DNA from: Amoebophrya sp. A120
Lineage: Eukaryota; Sar; Dinophyceae; Syndiniales; Amoebophryaceae
Length of the DNA: 64,000 nucleotides
Assembly (NCBI GenBank): GCA_905178155.1
Contig: CAJINV010000005.1
Span: forward strand, 1,731,772 to 1,795,771
Direction of reading: 5' to 3'
Positions 10,677 through 20,950 of this stretch are shown one piece after another (position 1 is the first letter of the stretch; each line of letters begins with the position of its first letter). Under the pieces are notes generated by a model. That model searched no databases and was not told where the DNA came from. It saw only the letters and a program-made list of their open reading frames with translations. Position numbers and translations under genes: made by a program.

Positions 10677-12691
10677 CTACCTCGGTGGCCTGACGGCCCC
10701 AGTTCGAATAGTGACAGGTTGCCCCACCTGGTCCAAATCTTCCGTTGCCAGCTGGTTAATCTTCGACGCGGCCTGCGCAATCTTTTCCTTCAGCCCGGCT
10801 GTGGTCACGCTGTCCCTACTGTTCATGATCCTATTTGCAGCAGCAGCTCCACTTGTTCCACCTCCGATGGATGATGATGTTCTACTCCGGCTATGATCTA
10901 GAGTGGACGAAATGTCGGCGCACACCTTCTGAATCTCGGCGTCAATCGCAGACTCCTCTTGCTGCAGACGGTGCGCGTCTTGCTGGTTGGAGGTGCCGTT
11001 TGTCTGCGAAGCTGTCAAGGGTGTACTTGATCCTGCAGATGTCAGCACTCCCGCATGCTGTTGTTCCCGGTGCTGCTTCTGCTGTACTTGCAAATACCAG
11101 TCAACCAAGACGCCAGCAGACACTGCGCCAGCTGTTGAGGAAGCAGAATTAGTAGATGCAGTAGATGTACTAGCTCCACCAACTACCGGACCACTATTAT
11201 TTGATGTGATTCCTGTCGTCATCATCTCCTGCTGCACCTTCGCACCCACTGCCCCGATGATCTTTTGTTCGAACCGGTGAATCAAATCCGACAAAAACGC
11301 CGCCTGCTGTTCGTCCCCGTGGACGGGGGGGATCCCCAGAAGCTTCGCGTTGGTTAGGCTCTCTTGTAGACTCTCGGTGGACATTAGTTTGATTTTATTT
11401 TTGAACAGATCGCCGTTGTTCATATCAAATGCAAAAATGTCTGGGTCTGGAAGATTCCGGGATTTGGGATGCATATTTTGTATGATCCATGATGCATCTA
11501 ATGCATGATCTAGCATCACAGATTTTTAGAGGTCTTTCTGATGCCCATTCTGCATGAGAAATGCCCTCTCCGCGTAACACAAACTGGACTCCTGTTGCTG
11601 GTCACGCAATACAGATTTTTTTGGAATCCAAAGACAGCATGACAAGTTGCAATCTTCCCGACCCAGACATTTTTACATTTCATAGTTCAGATAACTCTGC
11701 ATTTCGCTGATCTTCGCTTGGTGCTGCTCTTGCATTTTTTGCTGCTGCTGCTGCTTGGTGGACGATGTTGATGTTGAACTATGGTCGTGCACCAGCTGCT
11801 GCGCGCTTGAGGAGGTCCTCGCGTGAAGATGTTGTGCGCTTCTGCCGCGGGTTATGGTTATAGTGCCGGTGGGGTTACGACCATTAGTACCCGTATAATC
11901 ATATGGAGTTGTATCACCCCCGGCCGCGAAGGGATTGCTCCTCGAGTTGTAGGGAAACGAACTAGAGCTCGCCGATGCGGTTGGCGTGTGGTCCATCACC
12001 ATCGGCTGATGCGCGCCTTGTGGAACGAAGCCCGTTGGACCAGCCGTTGCTGAAGAGGAACCACTAGAACTATTTCCGCTCCGAACAAGTCCCTTGTTGC
12101 CACTGCTCGCAAGCGTCTCCACTCCGAACTGGGGTATTATGTCCGAAAACAGCCCCCGCGCTGCCGAGGTAGGAGGTTGGTGTGCACCGGCTAGTTCCCC
12201 CGGCTGGTGCTGGGACGACGACGACGATGCCCCGCTGGCAGTCATGAAGACGTTGGTGCGATCTGCTGGCTCGATAATGGAAGATGCCGCCCCGAAACTG
12301 AACTGCGGGCGCGAAGATGAAGGAGCTGCGGATTGATAGGTAGTTTTGAGTGGAACAAAATGTTGCAATTTTAATGCTTGCGATATGAAATCATTCATCC
12401 TCCCCTAGTAGCAAGAGAAAAATTGATGCCATGCCCAGGCATGGAAAGAAAGAAAGAAGGAAAGAAAGTAGCAAGAGAATGAAAAAGAGGCGCGACCATG
12501 ATGTGAAGTGATGCACTACTATCGCACGCTATTATAGAAGAAGTCACCCTCCTACCTCTCTCAAAGCCACCGCCCCTGCCGCCCGTGATAAGCTCATCTC
12601 GGTCGAATCGTACGCGCAATGGGCTCTTCGGAACGCTCAGATCGGCGGTTGAAGGATACAATGCCTCCGAGGATTCCGCAGGTGCAGGCAT
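10677..12691 (-). CDS. Low-complexity hypothetical protein (~534 aa, three exons)
   Basis: Not recognised. The proposed exons are 12691-12548, 12404-11685 and 11417-10677, which sum to 1,605 nt in frame. The first junction is a GT-AG intron of 143 bp (donor AGG|GTGACT, acceptor CTACTAG). It is less certain than the second, which is a family-C introner element with an exact GTTCA duplication. The N-terminus is Gly/Arg-rich (RGGGFERGRR). The middle is Ser/Ala/Gln-rich with a few FG dipeptides and a polyQ tract. The C-terminal third has predicted helical stretches (around SLQESLTNAKLLG and AAFLSDLIHRFEQKI) and ends with VRPPR. FG dipeptides raise a nucleoporin-like possibility but are too few to call it. 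Confidence 0.55.
11423..11684. mobile_element. Introner element, family C
   Basis: 262 bp. Inverted ends TATCAAATGCAAAAATGTC plus TGGGTCTGG. The duplication GTTCA is exact. Removal gives in-frame Q-S-Y-L-N-N-G-D-L-F. Confidence 0.92.
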
Positions 12692-12699
12692 GGTTATTT

Positions 12700-13538
12700 G
12701 TACTTATTTGAATTTGTATTCAAAAAGATCAACACAAGGGTGAGTTATAACTCGGTCAACATCATCTCAACATTACCCAGAACTAGAAAAAGAAAACAAC
12801 TCGTACTTACACAAGTTGTCGAAGATGAAGCAAGGTTTACAGCCCTACTTGGGTTTGGCTTTGATGTTCTGGCAAACAAAACTGCTGTACTTGCGGATAG
12901 ACAACTCGAAATCGACATATCATGATCACGACCTCGGCAATGCTGACACCTTAGTTTGATTCCCTCGTCAAATTTTACAACTCTCGCATGACTATCACAA
13001 ACACAAACGGATAATCTTCATGTTTGAGTTTAACCACGAACTTGAAACGAATTGGAATAAAGCTAAAGTCTGGCACTGTGACTGCCACTGGCTGGTCAAC
13101 AAATAAAACCTGACTGAAAGTCAGAGAAGGAAAACAGAACATCGATCGGCTGCTGCTGTTTCAGTTTCGCATAGTGTAGCGCTACCGCATCAACACACAA
13201 AAAGCACTTTCATGTTGCGAGATAATGTAATGTTCTTTCACTGTAGCGATTCTAGAAAGGCACACACAGAAGTTCATCTTCGCAATGAATTCGTTTTTCA
13301 ACAGCCTAGACACTTGCACAGAAAGATATTCATCCGGGATACAGAGAGACATCACCGTGCGTAAATAAATGGCTAAAGCTGAGTAGTGGTCTGGAAACAG
13401 ATTTTTTCCCATTCCCTAATTGGAACCTCCATATCAGGTCGTTTTCATCTTCATGCGACGAGAGGAGCTCCTGTAGAGCCAGTTCTACTTCTTCAAGAAT
13501 AAAGACCTTCAAACAAATTTTCCAACTATGACTTCTTC
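12700..13538. other. Intergenic
   Basis: Between the 3' end of the repeat-tailed protein gene and the start of the next gene on the same strand. No coding region, RNA gene or element recognised. Confidence 0.45.
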
Positions 13539-16500
13539 TCATCGCGGAGACTGGATTGCAGCTCCCGTCGGGCCCATCGACTTCATGGCAGCTCCAGCCG
13601 GGCCCATGGATTTCATAGCCGACGGTGCCATCGAGCTCATCGCGCCCCCGCCACCTCCAGATGGCCCCATGGATTTCATAGCCGACGGTGCCATCGAGCT
13701 CATCGCGCCCCCGCCACCTCCAGATGGCCCCATGGATTTCATAGCCGACGGTGCCATCGAGCTCATCGCGCCCCCGCCACCTCCAGATGGCCCCATGGAT
13801 TTCATAGCCGACGGTGCCATCGAGCTCATCGCATTCCCGCCTTGCTTCGAGGGTGCCATACTCGACATTGCCGCCGCGTTTGATTTCATTGCCGACGGCG
13901 CCATCGAGCTCATCGCATTCCCACCCTGTTTTGATGGTGCCATGGAAGACATGGCTTCTCCGCGTGCCGCGGACGGTGCCATCGAGCTCATTGCCACAGC
14001 GTTGGACTTCATAGCGGACGGTGCCATCGAGCTCATCGCAGCGGCGTTGGATTTCATAGCAGATGGTGCCATAGAACTCATTGCAGCAGCGTTGGACTTC
14101 ATAGCAGATGGTGCCATGGAGCTCATTGCCGCCGCGTTGGACTTCATAGCAGATGGTGCCATAGAACTCATTGCCGCGGCGTTGGACTTCATAGCAGATG
14201 GTGCCATGCTGCTCATCGCAGCGGCGTTCGATTTCATCGCACTGGGCGCCATGCTGCTCATCGCCGCACCCCCACCGCCACCCGCATGAGACTTCATCGC
14301 ACTGGGCGCCATGCTGCTCATCGCCGCACCCCCGCCCGCGTGGGATTTCATCGCCGCCGGCCCCATCGACTTCATAGCGCCACCACCTCCGCCGGCGTGG
14401 GACTTCATGGCGCTCGGCGCCATAGAACTCATTGCCGCGCCCCCACCCGCGTGCGACTTCATCGCCGCGCCACCATGCGACTTCATCGCGGCGCCACCAT
14501 GCGACTTCATGGCCGCTCCACCGTGTGACTTCATCGCCGCACCCCCGCCCGCGTGGGACTTCATGGCCATGCTCTTGTTCGCGCCCCCACTCTTCTTCCC
14601 CTTGTGGTCGTCCTCGGAGCCGCCGATCCGAACGCCGCGCCTGGCCACGTCGCCCACCTGCGCCGACGGATCGAAGTCGCTGGGGCCGCTGCCCTTCTTG
14701 GGCGCGACCGACCCGGACATGGGTAGGTCGTCGCCGAGCAGGCCCGCGAAGATGTCGTCGTGCAGCTCGTCTTGCGTGTACTTCTTGCCCTGCGCCACCT
14801 GCTGCTGCTCCACCACCGATTTCTTCTGGAACAGCGGCGACCGCCCCGACTGCTTCGCCTTCTTCTCCGCCTCCGACAATTCCCGCCCCTTGTACTGGAT
14901 CGCCTTCTCCTCCCAGGCCAGCCGCTTGATCTCCTCCGCCCGGGCTTCCGCCTCCTTCTTCCGCTGCTCCCGCGCTTCCGCCACCCACTCCGGGAACTCC
15001 TCTCCGTAGACCTGCGCGCGGTAAATCGCCAGTTCCTCCGGATCCGTGATGAGCGGGATGGCATACTCCTTCGCCTTCTTGATATCGTCCACCACACCCT
15101 TCGCGTAGGCCCCGAGGCCGAGACTGGCGGTCTCGTCCTGGTCCTCCTCGTCCTTCGGTTTCGGCGGCGGATCCGGCGGCGCCGGTAGTCCCATGGCCGC
15201 GTTGTAGGACCGGCCCAGGTCTTTGTTGGTGATCTGCTTGTTCAACGCGAGCTGGGCTTTGCCCATCTTATCCAGTTTGTACGCGAGCAGGCCGTGCAGC
15301 CCGTCGGTCACATCCTGGTCATCCTTCTGTTCCGTAACGTAGACATACAGTTCCTGGGCCTGCTTCCACACGTCCTCCGGCCCGGGCACATCCAATTGGT
15401 CCGTTTGCCTCTTCGAGGTGGCACGCGAGCCGAGCTGGAACGGAGATGTTGCCCCTTGACCTTGTCCTCCTTCACCTGGCGCCGCACCACCTTCCGCACT
15501 GACAAAACCGGCTGCGGCCGGCATGCGACGCATGCCAGGTTGGAAGGGTGTTCTGCCAGCAGCAGGAGGTCCTCCGACTCCGTGGTCTTCGTCCCACTGA
15601 TTGAGGATCCGCTCCTTCTGCTTGGCCCAAACCCACTGGACGTAGTGCTCCCACGTGGTTGGCCGGAGCGGTTCGGTGAACCGCACGGCGTTGTCGCGCG
15701 GGAACAGGTACCGCGGGTGGCGCACCCGGGAATCCCACGGCGACTTGATCTCGCCCGAGATCGACTCCGCCGACGCGTCGCTGTCCGAATCCGGCTCGGA
15801 CAGAACCGTCGGGTCGTCGTACCCGTTGTACTCATCATCCGGCGGCTCGAACTCCACCGTCATCAGCGTTTCGAAGTCTGTCGGCAACTCCGCGGACCAC
15901 CCCGGTTTCCGGTTGAATCTCCGGTCTAGTGGCGCGGCCTTCCTCCCGACGTTCGTGTAGTTCTGCCCGATGAACCACAGCTTTTCCGCGTTCTTCTTCA
16001 CGACCTTTTCAAAATCGGTCTCGACCTTCTGTCGCGCCTCGCGCTCCCGCTTCCGGTGCTCCATCACCAGTCGCGCGTCCGGGTGGTCCGCGTCCGGAAA
16101 CAGATTGGGGTCTAAGCCCCGTCTCGCAATTTCCCTTATCGATCGCGCAGCGGACTCCAGCTCCTTTTGCCTCTCCTCGACCAAATGCTGTTGTCTCTCC
16201 TCCTTCGCCAGTTGCCGGATCCGCGCGCGCTTCTCGTAGTCGTTGTACAAAACGTTGAGGTTGCCGCCGACTCGCAGCATCTGCGCCTTCCGCCAAAATT
16301 TTACGTTTTTGTCCTTCATCAAGTTGCGCATGAAATCCCCCTTCTCGGATTTATCGTGCACATCCATCCCGTCGAAAAACTCGTCCAATTGCTCCAAATC
16401 CGAGATGAGCTTGAAAACCGGGTGCTGTCTCGGCGCGTCCTTCCCGGAAAGTCTCAACTTCCTGGATTTCCCGTCCATCTCCTCCGGCAGACTGGGACCA

Positions 16501-17084
16501 GTATTCGGGTGTTTCGGCCTCTTGTACTGCTTCTTCGGCTTCGAAAACGGATCCGGGCGACGAGAAGCGGAGAGGTTATTTTCTTTGTCAACATCCTCGT
16601 CGTCCTCCTGTTCCTTTTTCTTCTTTTCCCTGTTTTCTGCATCGCTCGCGCCGGACTTCTCCGAAGCCGCCTCGAACGTCGTGTCGCCCATGCCCTGTCC
16701 GTAGCTGGTCTTGGGTTGTCCGCCCGAAGATCCTGGCTTCACAGATTGAGACACCGCCTCCCCCTCCGGACCCATCATGCTCGCCTTCGCAGACCCGAAG
16801 GGAGCGGCGGATTGCTGCGCCCGGCTTTGCTGGCCGAGCATGGTGACCGAGCTCTGCTGTGCGCTCTGCAGGGCGTGCTGTGCGGCAGAAAGAACGTTGC
16901 CAAACGCGGAGGCCGGCGGAGCGTTGAACATGGCACCGGACGGTGGGGGTCCTTTTCCCTTCCCCTTCCCAGCCGCCATCTTGCCCTTCCCCTTCCCCTT
17001 CCCGACAGCCCCGGGCGGCGGTCCGCCTTTTCCGCCTGAACCGACCTTGGCCTTCGGCCGCACTACAACTTTCTTTGGCGGCAT
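13539..17084 (-). CDS. Large basic/acidic protein with Met-Ser-Gly C-terminal repeats (~1,181 aa, single exon)
   Basis: Family not recognised. I prefer the ATG at 17084 (MPPKKVVVRPKAK) to an in-frame upstream ATG at 17279. The upstream stretch reads like untranslated sequence, and the Lys/Gly/Pro-rich start is compositionally continuous with what follows. Order: Gly/Lys/Pro-rich N-terminus (~1-50); Gln/Ser-rich segment; charged KKKKEQEDDEDVDKE; a conserved-looking central region with long charged helices (around YNDYEKRARIRQLAKEERQQ) and a WFIGQNYTNVGRKA motif; an acidic SEPDSDSD patch; a helical KKEAEARAEEIKRLAWEEK segment; then a repeat tract (~13560-14570). The tract has units MKSHGGA, MSSMAPSAMKSNAA and MSSMAPSAMKSMGPSGGGGGA. 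No introner element interrupts it. A nuclear or RNA-associated role would be a guess. Confidence 0.8.
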   Translation of the reverse strand: MPPKKVVVRPKAKVGSGGKGGPPPGAVGKGKGKGKMAAGKGKGKGPPPSGAMFNAPPASAFGNVLSAAQHALQSAQQSSVTMLGQQSRAQQSAAPFGSAKASMMGPEGEAVSQSVKPGSSGGQPKTSYGQGMGDTTFEAASEKSGASDAENREKKKKEQEDDEDVDKENNLSASRRPDPFSKPKKQYKRPKHPNTGPSLPEEMDGKSRKLRLSGKDAPRQHPVFKLISDLEQLDEFFDGMDVHDKSEKGDFMRNLMKDKNVKFWRKAQMLRVGGNLNVLYNDYEKRARIRQLAKEERQQHLVEERQKELESAARSIREIARRGLDPNLFPDADHPDARLVMEHRKREREARQKVETDFEKVVKKNAEKLWFIGQNYTNVGRKAAPLDRRFNRKPGWSAELPTDFETLMTVEFEPPDDEYNGYDDPTVLSEPDSDSDASAESISGEIKSPWDSRVRHPRYLFPRDNAVRFTEPLRPTTWEHYVQWVWAKQKERILNQWDEDHGVGGPPAAGRTPFQPGMRRMPAAAGFVSAEGGAAPGEGGQGQGATSPFQLGSRATSKRQTDQLDVPGPEDVWKQAQELYVYVTEQKDDQDVTDGLHGLLAYKLDKMGKAQLALNKQITNKDLGRSYNAAMGLPAPPDPPPKPKDEEDQDETASLGLGAYAKGVVDDIKKAKEYAIPLITDPEELAIYRAQVYGEEFPEWVAEAREQRKKEAEARAEEIKRLAWEEKAIQYKGRELSEAEKKAKQSGRSPLFQKKSVVEQQQVAQGKKYTQDELHDDIFAGLLGDDLPMSGSVAPKKGSGPSDFDPSAQVGDVARRGVRIGGSEDDHKGKKSGGANKSMAMKSHAGGGAAMKSHGGAAMKSHGGAAMKSHGGAAMKSHAGGGAAMSSMAPSAMKSHAGGGGGAMKSMGPAAMKSHAGGGAAMSSMAPSAMKSHAGGGGGAAMSSMAPSAMKSNAAAMSSMAPSAMKSNAAAMSSMAPSAMKSNAAAMSSMAPSAMKSNAAAMSSMAPSAMKSNAAAMSSMAPSAMKSNAVAMSSMAPSAARGEAMSSMAPSKQGGNAMSSMAPSAMKSNAAAMSSMAPSKQGGNAMSSMAPSAMKSMGPSGGGGGAMSSMAPSAMKSMGPSGGGGGAMSSMAPSAMKSMGPSGGGGGAMSSMAPSAMKSMGPAGAAMKSMGPTGAAIQSPR
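13560..14570. repeat. Coding tandem repeats (7-, 14- and 21-codon units)
   Basis: In-frame repeats within the preceding gene encode MKSHGGA, MSSMAPSAMKSNAA (about six copies) and MSSMAPSAMKSMGP plus GGGGGA (about four). Three nearly identical 63-bp units at ~13620-13810 suggest recent expansion. The opposite strand is also open through the tract; that frame is a by-product. Confidence 0.9.
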
Positions 17085-17289
17085 TTCGTCGGGAGGTACT
17101 ACTGGAGGACACGGGTAAGTAAGCAAATGATACCGACTCTTCCGGTCACTCAGATCGGTTCTGATCTTCTTCTGCGGCTTTATTTTTCCCGGATGAGAAA
17201 TGAAATCACACACGCCGCTCTTCTTTAGCGTAACTAATATTACAATAAAAACGAGGACTTGGGATTCACAAACCACCACCGGAAGAAGG

Positions 17290-18245
17290 AAGATTCAAAT
17301 GATAGGAGGGATACTCCTCTTAGTGTACAGAATGAGGATTGCTTATTTTTTTGGGGGTAGCGTTAGCGCAGTTGTCGCTAATTTTCTGACCCAGATGGGT
17401 CCCTGGTTGAAAGAATGTTTCGTAAACTTTATGTTCAACCTATGCTGGAATGTCGTATCTTTATCGTCGAACTGTATTCTACACATATTTAACTCTGGTT
17501 TCACGAAGTAAGTTCACGACCATCTGAGCACGCACGGAACCGAGCCGGCAAAGAAAGATAGTCTCTCAACCGACGAAAGGCTTTCAGTTCTTAGTACGTT
17601 CACAAACTCACAATCAACCAAATCGCACGAGAAACCGAAAATAGCTAAAGCACAGCAGACCGAGCAGACGTATAACGCTTGTGAAGACGAGGCACAACAC
17701 CGATTCATATTCATATTTTGGTCCGCAACGACGTACCGAGACCGAGACAAGGCGTTATTTTGTTTTTGCACGAAGTCCAACACACGAGAACGGTGCTACG
17801 ACGATCATCTAAACAAACACGCGCACTTTGGTCTACTAATTGAGGAACACTTCAAGAAGTAAGGACATGCACTACGTCTGTGCAGGTAGCGCTGTCATCC
17901 TTGATGTAGACGAGTACGGACGGGTAATTATCTTTCTTTTTCTTATCTTTCGCTCAAAGATACTACCTCAATGTGAAACAACATCAAAAACGCTCAGCTT
18001 TGCTGAGAAAGAAACCGTAGTTGTGCCAGAAACAGCACGCTAAGATCTGCGCTCCTCGTCCTCGGATTCGGAAAAAAGAAGGAAAACAAAACTCATTTAA
18101 GGTCTTAGTCCGATCGCTCCTTGCATCAAAGTCGTATTCCAAAAACGCATTCGAAATTACTGCGATCTTCGACAAAATAAGCGAATAACCTTAATCACGC
18201 ATCTCAGCAGGCATCCGACAAAGAGTGCCTGCTACGCCCTGCTCC
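17290..18245. other. Intergenic
   Basis: AT-richer spacer, the presumed 5' flank of the repeat-tailed protein and 3' flank of the secreted-protein gene. No supported feature. Confidence 0.45.
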
Positions 18246-19102
18246 TCAGCACGGGATAATCTGGTAGCTCATGGCCTTCATTTCGTGGTTTTCGCGGCCA
18301 TGGACGAGCTTCTTCTTCACGCAACCCTCCTTACCTGATGAAAAATTTATAAATGATTGATGAACATTTTTTTTTCTAAAGATTTAGATTGTTCTTGTAC
18401 AATCGTCATCATCAGATTGATAGACACAGTTTGACTCGCACCATAATATGATGCCCTCTCATGGAATTCCAAAACACAAGCTAGTCGTAGTCAGTCCCAG
18501 GAGATGATCAAGTTAAAACGTCAAATGTCGAATCATACTGCAGTCGCAGGTTCCGATTTCCTCCGAGTAGGTCGCGTACTCTGAACTATCAAATGCAAAT
18601 ATGTCTGGGTCTGGATGAGTGTGAAGATGCTATTTGTGCATGACGCAGAAGGTCTGGAATGCAAGTCCTAGCAACACAGGTTTTGAGCACGTTAGGCGAT
18701 GCCTACATCTTCCGCATGACAAATTCTCTCTTTGGGTGACAAGAAATGAGCAACTTTTGCGGTCCATGCATGACAGATTTTTTTCTGGTCTCCAATGCGC
18801 ATCAGAAGTTTACATGTTTCCAGACCCAGACATATTTGCAATGCATATGAGCATCGCGTCATCAAGTGCGCGGACACCTTTACCTCGCAACCGCACACTT
18901 CCACCTCCGAGAACTTGGAATCCGTACTGGAAACGCAGGTGTTCACGGCGTTGTTCAGACCGTCGCCCTCGCCCACCACATTGCCGTCCACCGAGACCTT
19001 GGTGGTGACACTGTACTTCCGCTTGTTGTTCTTGAAGGTGCTCTTTTTCAAAAACGCTGACGCAAGCACGGGCAGAGCAAAAAGCTGCAAAAAACGACGC
19101 AT
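18246..19102 (-). CDS. Small secreted Cys-rich protein (128 aa, three exons)
   Basis: Exons 19102-18848, 18581-18539 and 18334-18246 sum to 387 nt. The start MRRFLQLFALPVLASAFLKK is a clear signal peptide with a likely cleavage site after ASA. The mature part has about eight cysteines (NTC, EVCGCEV, TRCSE, TCDCSKEGC and a C-terminal IIPC), consistent with a disulphide-stabilised extracellular domain. The first intervening sequence is a family-C introner element; flanks GCTCA and GTTCA, mature junction T-R-C-S-E-Y. The second is a GT-AG intron (18335-18538, donor GTATGA, acceptor CATCAG) that keeps frame and carries the protein past a stop codon in the unspliced frame (18513-18515). If the organism is a parasite, an effector role is possible, but that is speculation. 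Confidence 0.7.
18587..18847. mobile_element. Introner element, family C
   Basis: 261 bp. Ends contain GCAAATATGTC plus TGGGTCTGG in inverted orientation. Flanking 5-mers differ at one base (TGAAC and TGAGC on the plus strand). Removal restores the secreted protein's frame. Confidence 0.88.
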
Positions 19103-19109
19103 TTTTCTT

Positions 19110-20950
19110 TTTGTTAAGCCAAATGGGAATTTGGTTCTTTTGGTAATTATCGCTCGCTCGTCGCTCTGGCTCTTGCTGCTCGCCTCGCCTACCACATCAA
19201 ACACGCAGCGCGAAAATTTTGTATGTTTTAGTTTTTCCTCAAGTCAATACATCATACATGAAAGAACTGTACGCGAATGCCGCTTTTGCCTGCGTGCGGT
19301 TAGCGATCTGGAAGAAAAACTGTAGATCTACCAAGCGCAAACTCTGAATCCGAATGCTCCATCCTCGCCTTCGTGGCAACGAGATCTTAACTGTTAGAAC
19401 GGAATCGCGCTTGGGATGAAAACGAATCACAGATCGATCCACGAAAAAATAGAACCACACGACCGGAGCTCCTGCTGCGATTTAAAGTAAAAAAGGCGCT
19501 ACACTTTGTGCCATTTTTTTCGGAGTTCTGATCAATTTGCAGCGAACCTTTCTTTCGCTAGATTTTCTGATGTCACCGTGCAAAAAAAGTCAGGGTTCAT
19601 TTTGTCAAAGCGATTGTTGCATGCTGGTCGTTTAGGACCAGCACTCTTTGTTCCCTGCCGCTTTTTGTCTGTGAACCAACCACAGTCAAAAAGCGGCACT
19701 AAATTCATCAATTGGAAGTCGGCGTTCTTTGAGGGAGAACTGCATGAGCTCCCGAGTTTTAGATAAGTGTAGCCCATGCGCACGGTCAAAAATCATTTAT
19801 ATAGCATGCACTCTAAATTTTCTAAAGACCGAAGTACGGGGAGGTAGTGCAGTATGCAGTATCGAGATCATCCACTCTGTGTATGTAGAAGTTGATGCAG
19901 CCGCACCCGCTCCATAGTCTGCGACGGCTGAGGCGTCCCGGCGTCTCGGAAGCCCAAGCTCCTGGAAACGAAGCTAAGCCGGAATATTGAAATACGCTGT
20001 AGCTGCCTAGGGATACGTGTGTAGTGACGAGGAAGGTTTTGTCTTTCTTACACTGAGACTAACCTGGGAGTGGTCCTCCAGGTGAAAGTGTGTTTCCTAT
20101 AACAAAGTCGAAGCCCGCCGAAAAAAAATTCTTTTCGACTTCATATCTTTTGTTTGAAATTTCCATCTAAACGAATGTTTATCTTTATTCAGCACCTCTT
20201 TGTGATGCTAGTCCTTCTGCTGAGAAAAAATTCTCAGCCTGAGACTCACAAATTAAAAATACATTGCGTGTTTTCCGGTTTTCACTATATCTGAATTGTG
20301 ATCCTTATTAAATTTAGATTTACTAGTTTGTTAATGAGTTGCAGTCTGCTCTAACAATCTGCCTTTCTATTTGCTTGAGTTTAAGAAGTCGCTCTTCCTT
20401 CCTTCTGGGCGAGGTTCAAAAAATGTCTTCTTTGGCCCGCTGCGTCTGCACCTAAGTCGTTTTGAATCTGCACTCGAATTGAATTCTAAATTGCAAAACT
20501 CTGGAAAAATCGAAATCAATTAAATTTCGCTGGCTACAACTGCGAGAGAGAGGTAAAATGAGCAATCGGATCGCTCCTTCGTTTCTTTCGATGCCCGGGC
20601 ACGGCACCAAAGATTCTTTCAAGCACCTATCATTTGCTCAATTTCCCTTCTCCCTGCTTTTTCTCACTGTGAATAGTGGGGACCTGGTGCAACTCCCCTC
20701 CCACACCCAGCAATAACAGTGAATGAATACAAAGCTACGACCTGATTGAGATAAAAATAAAGAGTTACGATCTGCCTTTGAGATAAGAAGATGGTTGCGA
20801 CATTTGGATTGAGTTGTTGTGATCGTAAAATCTATTGCCTGTGACCGAGACCATATTTCGATGACCAGCGATACGAATAGAAGAAGTCGGAGCAAAATCA
20901 ACTCCCTTCTTCGCCCCCGCCTCTGTTCTACATCTAAATCGTGTTCGACG
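19110..20950. other. Intergenic, upstream of secreted-protein gene and 3' of giant GTPase
   Basis: No coding region supported. AT-rich toward 20,100-20,600. The one notable stretch is the possible structured RNA at ~19,918-20,100. Confidence 0.45.
19918..20095 (+). ncRNA. Possible structured small RNA (SRP- or 5S-like motifs)
   Basis: The stretch contains CTGGAAACGAAGCTAAGCC, which resembles the SRP RNA helix-8 GGAAAC...AGC core. It also overlaps the GAAGCTAAGC motif of 5S rRNA. It is followed by CCTAGGGATACGTGTGTAG and by a strong hairpin (ACCTGGGAG-TGGT-CCTCCAGGT, ~20060-20085). I could not fit a full consensus of either RNA, so this is a candidate only. Confidence 0.25.

Noticed and set aside
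13528-14289. Plus-strand frame of Pro/Asp/Ile-rich repeats
   Set aside because: Antisense reading of the same coding repeats.
13330-14988. Second long minus-strand frame over the Met-rich repeat gene
   Set aside because: It depends on the tandem repeats being open in more than one frame; the other frame continues into a non-repetitive, protein-like region.
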